This document shows positions 33,820-41,748 of a stretch of DNA of 44,862 nt, piece after piece. The notes beneath the pieces are model-generated. The model did not search any database. It had not been told where the DNA came from and was given only the letters and a program-made list of their open reading frames with translations. The stretch is from assembly GCA_947168485.1 (NCBI GenBank), contig CAMVLZ010000010.1, forward strand, positions 1 through 44,862, in the 5' to 3' direction. The position numbers were made by a program, and so were the translations under genes. Positions within the stretch are counted from its first letter, which is position 1. Each line of letters opens with the position of its first letter. Source of the stretch: an uncultured Bacillota bacterium (lineage in GTDB: Bacteria > Bacillota_I > Bacilli_A > RF39 > UBA660).

Positions 33820-34705
33820 AATGTTAAAAAGAAGCATAAGAGATGCTTTTAAAAGTGTAATAAGAAATCTATCTTTATCATTTGCTTCAGTAACTTGTAT
33901 AACAATAACTCTATTAATAGTCGCAATCGCAATAATTGCTTCTAGAAATGTAGAAAACTTTACAAGTGAAATAGAAAAAGATTTAACAATAGTAGCCTTT
34001 GTTAAAAATGAAGCAAAAGAATCTGATATAGATGAATTAAAAGATAAATTAGATAATATGTCTAATGTAGAAAAATATGATTATCAAACAAAACAAGAAG
34101 TAAAAAAACATATGCAAGAAGAATCAGAAGTATTTGATACTGTATTAGAAGGATGGAGTGATGAAGAATCTCCTCTAAAAGATACTTTTCAAATTAAGGT
34201 AAAAGATGTTAACAAAATAAAAGATACTGCAGAAAAAATCAAAGGTTTTGAAAATATCGCAACTGTTAAATATGGAGAAGGTTTAGTTGATAAGTTAATT
34301 AAAGCTTTTGATTCTGTAAAGAAAGGTACTTATATTTTAGTTATAGCGCTTGTAGTAGTAACAGTATTCTTAATTGTTAATACTATTAAACTTACAATAT
34401 CTGCTCGTAAGAGAGAAATTGGTATCATGAGAGTTGTAGGAGCAAGTAACTTTAGTATAAAATTACCATTCGTAATAGAAGGAATGTTCTTAGGACTATT
34501 AGGATCAATTATCCCAATAGTTGGAATGATATATGGTTATACTTATTTCTATAATAAATCTGGAGGATACCTATATTCTGAAATAGTTAAATTAATTCAA
34601 CCAGATCCATTCATTTATCATAGTTCATTAATTTTACTATTAATAGGAGTTATAGTAGGTATGTTAGGATCATTAAGTGCAGTAAGAAGGTATTTAAAGA
34701 TATGA
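33806..34705 (+). CDS. ftsX: Cell division protein FtsX
   Basis: The membrane partner of FtsE, 299 aa. One N-terminal span (about 22-45) is followed by a ~130-residue extracellular domain (EIEKDLTIVAFVKNEAKESD to LVDKLIKAFD) that binds the hydrolase, then three more spans (about 175-195, 220-245 and 267-290). The RKREIGIMRVVGASNFSIKLPFVIEG coupling segment is the FtsX hallmark. The gene overlaps ftsE upstream and the hydrolase gene downstream (ATGA), so all three are translationally coupled. Confidence 0.95.
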   Translation: MKAFRMLKRSIRDAFKSVIRNLSLSFASVTCITITLLIVAIAIIASRNVENFTSEIEKDLTIVAFVKNEAKESDIDELKDKLDNMSNVEKYDYQTKQEVKKHMQEESEVFDTVLEGWSDEESPLKDTFQIKVKDVNKIKDTAEKIKGFENIATVKYGEGLVDKLIKAFDSVKKGTYILVIALVVVTVFLIVNTIKLTISARKREIGIMRVVGASNFSIKLPFVIEGMFLGLLGSIIPIVGMIYGYTYFYNKSGGYLYSEIVKLIQPDPFIYHSSLILLLIGVIVGMLGSLSAVRRYLKI

Positions 34706-35886
34706 TGAATAATAAATTAAAATTGTTACTAATCGCAATAATTTTAATAATACCATTCACAATACCAATAAATACAAATGCTAAAACTATTGCAGAATTT
34801 GAAAAAGAAGTAGAAAAATATACTAAAGCTTTAGAAGATAAACAAAATGCTATTAATAAAAATAATCAAAAAATTGATAGTATAGAAGCTAAAGTAAAAA
34901 GTATTCAAAATCAAATAAAAGCTGCAGAAAAAGAAGTTAAAGATTTAGAAATAGAAATAAAAAAGTGTAATAAAGAAATAAAAAAGAAAACAGAAGAATC
35001 AAAGAAATTAATGGAGTATTATCAAATATCTAATGGAGATAACTCTTACTTAGAATATGCTTTTGGTGCTACTTCAATAACAGATTTGATTTATAGAATG
35101 TCAGTTATAGAACAATTAACTGAGTATAATAACCAATTAATGAAAGAATTAAAACAACTAATTAAAAAGAATGAAGAACGTCAAAAGAAATTAGCAATAA
35201 AACAAAAAGAATTAAAGAAATTAAGAAAAGACTTAGAAGCAGAACAAGAAAAATTAGAAATAGATAATCAAAAAATAAGAGAATCTATGCCTAGTGTAAG
35301 AGATCAAATAAAAGCTGCTAAAGCTAATGTTTCTTATTATAAGAAATTAGGTTGTGGAAAGAATGAAGATATCTTAAGATGTCAATATCGTATTGAACAA
35401 TCTCGTTCAGGTGGTAGTGGTGGAGGATCAATTCCAAGCACTAATGGTTTCTATAGACCAATGCAATATGGTTATATTACTCAAGGATATGGTGGATATG
35501 GAGGACACTTAGGTGTTGACTTATCAAGTTCAAATAAAACTATTCCAATCTATCCTATCGCATCAGGAAGAGTATTCTTTAAAGGATATGACTCTTATGG
35601 AGCATTAGTTGTAAAAATAAAACATAATCATAATGGTAGATATATCTATTCAACATATGCTCATATGAGTAGTTTTGGTTCTATATCAAAAGGACAATAT
35701 GTAACAGCATTTACTAAGATTGGTAACATGGGTTCTACTGGATGGTCAACAGGACCACATCTACATTTAGAAATCACAACTTGTGACTGGAATCCAGGAG
35801 GAGGATGTTCATGGTACACATATCAACATTCTACTCTAAATCCATTTGGTTTAGTAAATATACCAAGTAGTTGGACAAATAGATAA
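34702..35886 (+). CDS. Murein hydrolase (EnvC/PcsB/CwlO-like coiled coil with M23 peptidase domain)
   Basis: The secreted partner of FtsEX, 394 aa. Signal peptide 1-28, a long coiled coil (about 30-230) that docks to FtsX, a GGSGGGS linker, then an M23 domain (about 255-394). The domain has the zinc site GGHLGVDLS and GPHLHLEI; an additional His comes from TYAHMSS. It is predicted to cut peptide cross-links in peptidoglycan during division or elongation. Three Cys in the last part (C-D-W, G-G-C-S) may form a disulfide. The ATG overlaps the ftsX stop; ATG 34705 is an alternative. It resembles EnvC in having an M23 domain, while PcsB carries CHAP. Confidence 0.92.
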   Translation: MMNNKLKLLLIAIILIIPFTIPINTNAKTIAEFEKEVEKYTKALEDKQNAINKNNQKIDSIEAKVKSIQNQIKAAEKEVKDLEIEIKKCNKEIKKKTEESKKLMEYYQISNGDNSYLEYAFGATSITDLIYRMSVIEQLTEYNNQLMKELKQLIKKNEERQKKLAIKQKELKKLRKDLEAEQEKLEIDNQKIRESMPSVRDQIKAAKANVSYYKKLGCGKNEDILRCQYRIEQSRSGGSGGGSIPSTNGFYRPMQYGYITQGYGGYGGHLGVDLSSSNKTIPIYPIASGRVFFKGYDSYGALVVKIKHNHNGRYIYSTYAHMSSFGSISKGQYVTAFTKIGNMGSTGWSTGPHLHLEITTCDWNPGGGCSWYTYQHSTLNPFGLVNIPSSWTNR

Positions 35887-35912
35887 AAAAAGACGAGCTA
35901 TCTCGTCTTTTT
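35887..35912. terminator. Bidirectional terminator
   Basis: AAAAAGACGAG (35887-35897), loop CTAT, CTCGTCTTTTT (35902-35912), between converging genes. Confidence 0.87.
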
Positions 35913-37595
35913 CTTTTCATTAATAATAGAAATATCATTTAATTTAAATTTTGTATTTGTTAAATCTTCATTAATCAATTGAGAAGTCACCTCTTTAGCA
36001 GAATCATTTGTAATATTTTTATTAGCATTAATTATATAAGCATTAACTTCTGCATCTTGTTGATAATAATTAGTTTGTTTCTTAACTTCAGTCATTAAAT
36101 TATTAAATAATAATTGAAGATTCTTAGAAGTAATTTTAAATTCAAAAACATCACGTTTATCATTCTTATCATAAAAAGTAATAACAGTATTTCCTAAGTT
36201 TCTATAATCTAAACCAGATAAATAATCAATCTTAATAAATCCATGACTAATACTATTACGTAATTTATCATAAAACTCAGGAGATTTTAAATATTGTGTA
36301 TGATTATTTAATTCATTTTCTAATGAACTCTTTTCTAAAGTCATTTGACTAATATCATTATTTTTAGTATTTACATAAGCTTGTCTACTTGCTAGAAGAG
36401 CTGTTTTTTGTTCTTCAGTAAGTTTAGTACTTTTAGGTATATTAATTATTTGTTTTTCTACATTTTCCAAATCTTGTTTAGCTCTATTTAATCCTGATTC
36501 TAAACTATTAATTTTATCATTCAATACAGAAGAATCATTAAAATCAAATAAACTAATTATATCAACATCAGATAAATCTACATTACTATATAAAGAATCA
36601 TCTATAGTATTCTTTTTAGCTAATTCTTTAATTGTGTTAAAGCAATAATGTGTATATTGAATTAATAAATTTTGATATATAAATGGAGATAATAATTGAA
36701 TAAAAGGATAATTTTTAGGAGCCATTATTGTATTAATAGATTCTTGAATAAAATTTTTACTAAAATATGGTTTAGAAGAAAATAATATTTTTGAAACTAA
36801 TAATAATAAATTATGATTTAAAGCAGAAGGCATATCATTCCATGTACTTAAACCAATATAATTAATATATGATTCTAAAACTCTTCTTTCTTCATTGGAA
36901 AGTTTACTAGCTGTAACATTTAAAGTAGTATCATTTAAATCAGGAATTCCATAATTCTTGGTAGAACTATAAGATCTACCAACAATTTCACCTTTCTTAA
37001 TATTATGTAATGCTTCTTGAAAACTTTTTTCATTTGTTGAAGTAAGATTAGTAAGATTTTTATAATCACATAATATAGTACTGTCTTCCATCATAGCAGT
37101 AACAACACTTTCATATTTATTACTCATTTGTTCAAGAACAGTAACCGGTATTCTTCCTTTAATAGAATCATTTTCACATTCTATATAAGAATCATTTAAT
37201 TTCTCATAATCATAATATAATTTATAATTTGAATGAGCTAAAACATTTCTAATTTGATGAAACATCTTTTCATCATCTAATGGAACCTTTTTAATAAAAT
37301 ATTTATCCATATCTAAAGTTTTTAAAGTATAATCTTTAAAATCTTGTATTAATGGATCATTAGGTCTATTAGCTATTTCATCTTCTAATCTTTTCTCTGA
37401 CATTGAAATTATATATGATGAAGCATTCACTACCAATAAAGGAAGTAAACTGGGAGTAAACTCCAAAACAACATTATCTAAAACTTTATTTTTATAAAAC
37501 TTTGAATTTCCTTTTTGAGACCAATAATTTAACATTTGATTAAAATCTCTTATTATAATATCTCCATTTTCAAAGTCTTGTAGTAATCTTTCCAT
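35898..37595 (-). CDS. Protein with two HEPN-type RxxxxH motifs, possible RNase
   Basis: A soluble 565-aa protein not assigned to a named family. Two separated segments look like HEPN ends: HQIRNVLAHSNYK with R116-N-x3-H121, and DKLRNSISHGFIK with R446-N-x3-H451. Each follows helices and is followed by a beta hairpin and an I-x-V/I-T helix start (GRIPVTVLEQM; FEFKITSKNLQLL). RN-x3-H matches the catalytic R-x4-6-H of HEPN ribonucleases such as the abortive-infection and pEK499_p136-like groups. Between them lie a helical region (about 225-330) and a coiled coil (about 360-430). No signal peptide. Divergent from a zincin gene. RNA cleavage is an inference from the motif. Confidence 0.65.
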   Translation of the reverse strand: MERLLQDFENGDIIIRDFNQMLNYWSQKGNSKFYKNKVLDNVVLEFTPSLLPLLVVNASSYIISMSEKRLEDEIANRPNDPLIQDFKDYTLKTLDMDKYFIKKVPLDDEKMFHQIRNVLAHSNYKLYYDYEKLNDSYIECENDSIKGRIPVTVLEQMSNKYESVVTAMMEDSTILCDYKNLTNLTSTNEKSFQEALHNIKKGEIVGRSYSSTKNYGIPDLNDTTLNVTASKLSNEERRVLESYINYIGLSTWNDMPSALNHNLLLLVSKILFSSKPYFSKNFIQESINTIMAPKNYPFIQLLSPFIYQNLLIQYTHYCFNTIKELAKKNTIDDSLYSNVDLSDVDIISLFDFNDSSVLNDKINSLESGLNRAKQDLENVEKQIINIPKSTKLTEEQKTALLASRQAYVNTKNNDISQMTLEKSSLENELNNHTQYLKSPEFYDKLRNSISHGFIKIDYLSGLDYRNLGNTVITFYDKNDKRDVFEFKITSKNLQLLFNNLMTEVKKQTNYYQQDAEVNAYIINANKNITNDSAKEVTSQLINEDLTNTKFKLNDISIINEKKKTR

Positions 37596-37610
37596 AATAT
37601 CACCTATATT

Positions 37611-37619
37611 ATTATATCA
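37611..37619 (-). promoter_or_regulatory. Extended -10 promoter of the HEPN-motif gene
   Basis: On the minus strand TGATATAAT, with TATAAT at 37611-37616, about 15 bases before the start codon, so the leader is very short. Confidence 0.5.
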
Positions 37620-37632
37620 TATGTATATAAAC

Positions 37633-37662
37633 TTGATTAAAAATAAAAATATCTATTATAAT
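37633..37662 (+). promoter_or_regulatory. Promoter of the zincin gene at 37678
   Basis: TTGATT (37633-37638), 18-bp spacer, TATAAT (37657-37662). Confidence 0.55.
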
Positions 37663-37677
37663 AAAGTAGGTGATAAT

Positions 37678-38601
37678 ATGAATCTAAGTAATGATTTAAT
37701 AAACTCTTTAATAGAAGATACTAAACAATTTATAGATAATGAATTAAGTATATATAACTATTCATCAGATATAAAACATCTTTTATATATAATAATTCCA
37801 GCATTCATATTAAAGTATGATATTAAAAATAAAAATAAAATAATAACTATATTTAAAGAAGTACCATTAATAGAAAGAGATGAAGAAGAAAGACAACATC
37901 AAGCTTTCTATACATCAATACCAAAGTATAAAGATAATAAAGTAGTAACAAAAAAATTTGTAGTATTAAGACACTATAAAAACAAACCATTAGTAGAATT
38001 AATAGATAATATAATTCATGAATATAATCATGCGATTAACTCTTATCAAAATGAAATAAAAATATCTAAAAATTATATCTATTTAAGAACAGGTTTATCA
38101 TATGCAAGATATGAAAAAAGTACTTTAAAATACCTAGGTATAGATAATAAACAAATATTAGAAGAAATACTAAATACTAATCAAACAGAAGAAGTAATAA
38201 ACATATTAAAAGAAATATCTAAGTATGAAATAAATGATTATTCAGCAAAAACAACTCTATATTCAATAAATAGTACTATAGAGAATCAATATTCATCAAA
38301 AGCTTATTCTCTACAAACAACTTTTTTAAAGAATCTAAGTAATAATAAAACATTTATAAATACATTATCTAATCTAAGATTTACAGGTAATATAGAAGAA
38401 ATATCTTATATATTTGATAACTCAGTAGGTACAAAAGATAGTTATAAGAGATTAATAGATATATTAAATGAAGTAACTAAATTAGAAGAAGAATATCCAA
38501 ACACATTATTTAAAAAGATTAAATTATCTAAAATTAAATCTTTATATAATGAGATAAATAGATTAATAGATACATTTAATAATAATTATCATTATAAGTA
38601 A
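37678..38601 (+). CDS. Unrecognised zinc metalloprotease-like protein (HEYNH)
   Basis: A 307-aa soluble protein with a gluzincin-type motif IIHEYNHAIN (H114, E115, H118). The third ligand is probably in LEEILNTNQTEEVI (E162 or E163). The region RTGLSYARYE lies between. There is no signal peptide, so if active it works in the cytoplasm. The family is not named to my knowledge and seems typical of uncultured low-GC gut bacteria. I start at ATG 37678, which follows TAGGTGAT; an upstream in-frame ATG at 37621 would sit in the promoter. The phosphatase gene follows by 8 bases. Confidence 0.7.
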   Translation: MNLSNDLINSLIEDTKQFIDNELSIYNYSSDIKHLLYIIIPAFILKYDIKNKNKIITIFKEVPLIERDEEERQHQAFYTSIPKYKDNKVVTKKFVVLRHYKNKPLVELIDNIIHEYNHAINSYQNEIKISKNYIYLRTGLSYARYEKSTLKYLGIDNKQILEEILNTNQTEEVINILKEISKYEINDYSAKTTLYSINSTIENQYSSKAYSLQTTFLKNLSNNKTFINTLSNLRFTGNIEEISYIFDNSVGTKDSYKRLIDILNEVTKLEEEYPNTLFKKIKLSKIKSLYNEINRLIDTFNNNYHYK

Positions 38602-38609
38602 GGAGTAAT

Positions 38610-39053
38610 ATGAAAAATATATTATTTGTTTGCTACGGAAATATATGTAGATCACCTATGGCAGAAATGATATTTAAAGATATGTTATTTCTAAGTAATA
38701 AGAAATATTTAGCTAATATAGAATCAAAAGCTACTTCTATGGAAGAAATAGGTAATGACATATATCCAAAAGCAAAAGAAAAATTATTAGAGAAAAAAGT
38801 AAAAATAGAAAGACATATCGCAAGAAGAGTACAAAGAGAAGACTATTCTAAATATGATTTAATAATAGGAATGGAACAATCTAATATAGATGATTTATTA
38901 TATATATTTGGAAGTGATCCTGATAATAAAATAAGATTATTGATAGATAAAGATATAGATGACCCATGGTATACAGGAGATTTTGATACTGCATATGATG
39001 AAATATATAGAGGATGTAAAGATTTATTAATAGAATTATCTAATGATAATTGA
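38610..39053 (+). CDS. Low-molecular-weight protein-tyrosine phosphatase
   Basis: A 147-aa phosphatase with the signature loop C8-YGNIC-R14-S at the N-terminus and the general acid in DDPWYTGDFDTAYDEIYRGC. The layout VCYGNICRSPMAEMIF is diagnostic. It removes phosphate from phosphotyrosine, or less often phosphoarginine (YwlE type; specificity cannot be told). It probably shares a transcript with the zincin gene 8 bases upstream. AGGAG precedes ATG 38610. Confidence 0.93.
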   Translation: MKNILFVCYGNICRSPMAEMIFKDMLFLSNKKYLANIESKATSMEEIGNDIYPKAKEKLLEKKVKIERHIARRVQREDYSKYDLIIGMEQSNIDDLLYIFGSDPDNKIRLLIDKDIDDPWYTGDFDTAYDEIYRGCKDLLIELSNDN

Positions 39054-39096
39054 AGAAATATATTAATTGATTTATAATTATAATAGGAGGTATATA

Positions 39097-40242
39097 ATGA
39101 AGACTAAGATAGGTTATTCTAATAATAAATTAGCATTCACTTCTAGTATAGAAGCAGCAAATATGTCTAATATAAAAGAAGCTAAATTGGGATTAGTATT
39201 CACATCTCCTAATCAAGAACAAGAACAAATAATAAAAGGAATAAAATCCTTAACAAATACCCCAATAATAGGATGTACATCAAGTACGGCAATTAGTACA
39301 CCTAATTCATATGAAAATGAAGAAACAGGATATACAGGTATAATGACTTTCTTTGGTGATATAGTTGTCGGAGTAGCAGGAAGAGAGAAGAAAGATTTAG
39401 AAGATGCTAAAGAACTAGGTAAAGAAATAGCGCTTGAAGCGTTAAAAGAAATGAAAGGCGCTAAACCAAATTATTTCTTTATGACTGCTACACCAGGAAA
39501 TGAAGAAGAATACATCGAAGGTATTCAAGATGTAATTGGACCTGTACCTATTTTCGGTGGTAGTGCAGCTGATAATGATGTTTCTGGAAAATGGAGAATT
39601 ATTTGCGAAAACAAAGTTATCAAAAATGGTTGTGCAATTGCTTTAATTAAAACAGATACTGAAATAGTTAATATTCTAAGTCATGGATATAATGAAACAG
39701 GTCAAGCTGGAATTATTACTAATGTTCATGAAAGAAGAGAATTAAAGGCTATTGATAGTACTGAAGCATTAAAAAAATATTCAGAATGGACTAGATTTAA
39801 TGAAGATGATTTAATGGGTAACCAAATATTATCTAAATCTATTTTTGATCCATTAGGTATCAAAGATCCAATAGGTAGGATGATAGCGATTCGTCATCCA
39901 ATGTCATCAAATACTGATGGTACTATAAATGTTGGAGGAGATTTGGTTACAAATACAGCTATTATACATATGCACATGGAACCTAGAGACATGATAGAAT
40001 CAATAAAAACAACTATTGAAGAACTAGGAGAGTGTGATTCATATTTATTAATTCATTGTGGAGGAAGAAGATTAGGTCTAGCTGAAAAAGGACTAGAACA
40101 AGAGATTCAAAAAGCAGTGAAAGAAGTAATAAAAGACAAAGAATTTTTAATGATATTTACTTTTGGTGAATATGGCACATATAATCACTCAGCTAACACA
40201 GTAGGAGGATTATCTTTGTCATTCACAGGGTTTAAAGAATAA
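39097..40242 (+). CDS. FIST domain sensor protein
   Basis: A 381-aa protein with FIST N and C domains, a small-ligand sensory module. FIST_N covers about 1-190: LGLVFTSPNQEQEQIIKGIK, TPIIGCTSSTAIS, then PVPIFGGSAADND. FIST_C covers about 200-375, ending in FGEYGTYNHSANTVGGLSLSF, the family hallmark. There is no kinase, cyclase or transmembrane part, so it is a free-standing FIST protein. I start at ATG 39097 behind a perfect GGAGG; the longer frame from 39067 lacks a site. The aldehyde dehydrogenase gene follows by 11 bases, which suggests a metabolic ligand. Amino acids are the proposed FIST ligands. Confidence 0.9.
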   Translation: MKTKIGYSNNKLAFTSSIEAANMSNIKEAKLGLVFTSPNQEQEQIIKGIKSLTNTPIIGCTSSTAISTPNSYENEETGYTGIMTFFGDIVVGVAGREKKDLEDAKELGKEIALEALKEMKGAKPNYFFMTATPGNEEEYIEGIQDVIGPVPIFGGSAADNDVSGKWRIICENKVIKNGCAIALIKTDTEIVNILSHGYNETGQAGIITNVHERRELKAIDSTEALKKYSEWTRFNEDDLMGNQILSKSIFDPLGIKDPIGRMIAIRHPMSSNTDGTINVGGDLVTNTAIIHMHMEPRDMIESIKTTIEELGECDSYLLIHCGGRRLGLAEKGLEQEIQKAVKEVIKDKEFLMIFTFGEYGTYNHSANTVGGLSLSFTGFKE

Positions 40243-40253
40243 AAGGAGGATAT

Positions 40254-41690
40254 ATGAAGAGTTTAATAGGAAATGAATGGAGAAATTCAAGTAATGGAGA
40301 AGTAATAGAAGTAATTAATCCTGCCACAAGAGAATTAATAGATACAGTACCTTCTTTAACAGAAGAAGATATTAATATGGCAGTTAATTGTGCTCATCAA
40401 GCACAAAAAGGATGGGAAGATACACCTTTATTAGTAAGATGTGAAATACTATCAAAATTTGTTAATTTAGTTAAAGAAAACTTAGATTCTTTAGCACTTC
40501 TTCTATCTCAAGAAACAGGAAAACCTATAAAAGAAGCATATAATGAAATTAATAATATATTTATAGGAGTACCAGCATATATTGAAAAGGTTAAACATCT
40601 ATATGGAAATGTTATTCCTAAAGGAACTGAAAAAGGACAAGAAAATACTATTCAATATACAATGAGACAACCATTAGGAGTAGTAGTCGCAATAATACCA
40701 TTTAATTTTCCAAGTGATATATTTATTAATAAAGTACCACCTGCATTATTAATGGGTAATTCAGTAATTCTAAAACCAGCTAGTGTTAATCCATTAACAT
40801 TAACTAGATATGTAGAATTACTTGTAGAAGCAGGAGTACCATCAGGAGTTATAGAAGTAGTTCATGGTAGAGGTTCTACTGTAGGAAAAGCACTTACTTC
40901 ACATGAAAAAGTAAATATGATTACTTTAACAGGATCAACTGAGGCAGGTATGGATGCTGCTAAAAATGCAAGTTCTCATTGTGCTCATGTATCATTAGAA
41001 TTAGGTGGAAATGATGCAATGATTATTTGTGATGATGCAGATCTAGATTTAGCAGTTAATGAAGTAGTATGGGGAAGACTATATAATACTGGACAAGTAT
41101 GTTGTGCATCAAAAAGATTCTTAGTACACAATAATATTAAAAATGAATTTATCTTAAAAATGAGACAAAAACTAGAAACACTAAGAGTAGGAATGCCTCA
41201 AGAAGAAAACTCTGATATAGGATGTTTAATATCAGAAGAAGCAGCTCTAGAAGTAGCACGTCAAGTAAAAGAAACAATCAATCAAGGAGCAAAACTAGTA
41301 TGTGGAGGAAGAAGAAATGGAGCTTTCTTCGAACCATGTATTCTAGATAATGTAACGCCTAATATGGATGTCGCTAAAGACATGGAAATATTTGGACCAG
41401 TTATTCCAGTTATAGGATTTGATACATTAGAAGATGCTATAAATATAGCTAATCAATCAAAATATGGTCTAAGTGCTGGAATAATTACTAGAGATATGAA
41501 TAAAGCCTTCAAAGCAACAGAAAAACTTGAAGCAGGAGGAGTTGTAATAAATGGAGCATCATTCTTCCGTTCATTTGAGCAACCATTCGGAGGATGGAAA
41601 TACTCAGGTATAGGTAATGAAGGAATAATGACTACTCTAGAAGAAATGTCTAGATTAAAAACAGTAATATTAAAAAATGTATTAAAATAA
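40254..41690 (+). CDS. NAD(P)-dependent aldehyde dehydrogenase
   Basis: An ALDH superfamily enzyme of 478 aa that oxidises an aldehyde to the acid. Active-site residues are complete: N151 in PFNFP, E249 in LELGG, C283 in TGQVCC. The cofactor loop LTGSTEAG (225-232) and the FGPV (392-395 region) motif are present. The overall pattern is closest to the succinate-semialdehyde, lactaldehyde and glyceraldehyde-3-P (non-phosphorylating) branch; the substrate is open. AAAGGAGG precedes ATG 40254. It is in an operon with the FIST gene and ends in a terminator. Confidence 0.93.
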   Translation: MKSLIGNEWRNSSNGEVIEVINPATRELIDTVPSLTEEDINMAVNCAHQAQKGWEDTPLLVRCEILSKFVNLVKENLDSLALLLSQETGKPIKEAYNEINNIFIGVPAYIEKVKHLYGNVIPKGTEKGQENTIQYTMRQPLGVVVAIIPFNFPSDIFINKVPPALLMGNSVILKPASVNPLTLTRYVELLVEAGVPSGVIEVVHGRGSTVGKALTSHEKVNMITLTGSTEAGMDAAKNASSHCAHVSLELGGNDAMIICDDADLDLAVNEVVWGRLYNTGQVCCASKRFLVHNNIKNEFILKMRQKLETLRVGMPQEENSDIGCLISEEAALEVARQVKETINQGAKLVCGGRRNGAFFEPCILDNVTPNMDVAKDMEIFGPVIPVIGFDTLEDAINIANQSKYGLSAGIITRDMNKAFKATEKLEAGGVVINGASFFRSFEQPFGGWKYSGIGNEGIMTTLEEMSRLKTVILKNVLK

Positions 41691-41712
41691 AAGCATCATA
41701 GATGCTTTTTTT
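41689..41712 (+). terminator. Intrinsic terminator
   Basis: AAAAGCATC (41689-41697), loop ATA, GATGCTTTT (41701-41709) and T to 41712. The next promoter begins 4 bases later. Confidence 0.85.
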
Positions 41713-41715
41713 ATA

Positions 41716-41724
41716 TGATATAAT
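41716..41724 (+). promoter_or_regulatory. Extended -10 promoter
   Basis: TGATATAAT (TATAAT 41719-41724), 24 bases before the start at 41749. The preceding terminator occupies the -35 position. Confidence 0.5.
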
Positions 41725-41748
41725 AAAATAAAAAGAGAGATGATCTAA

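Noticed and set aside
35898-37595. A Cas13-like CRISPR effector
   Set aside because: There are two RxxxxH motifs, but no CRISPR array, no crRNA-like repeat and no Cas1/Cas2 nearby, and the protein is much smaller than typical Cas13.
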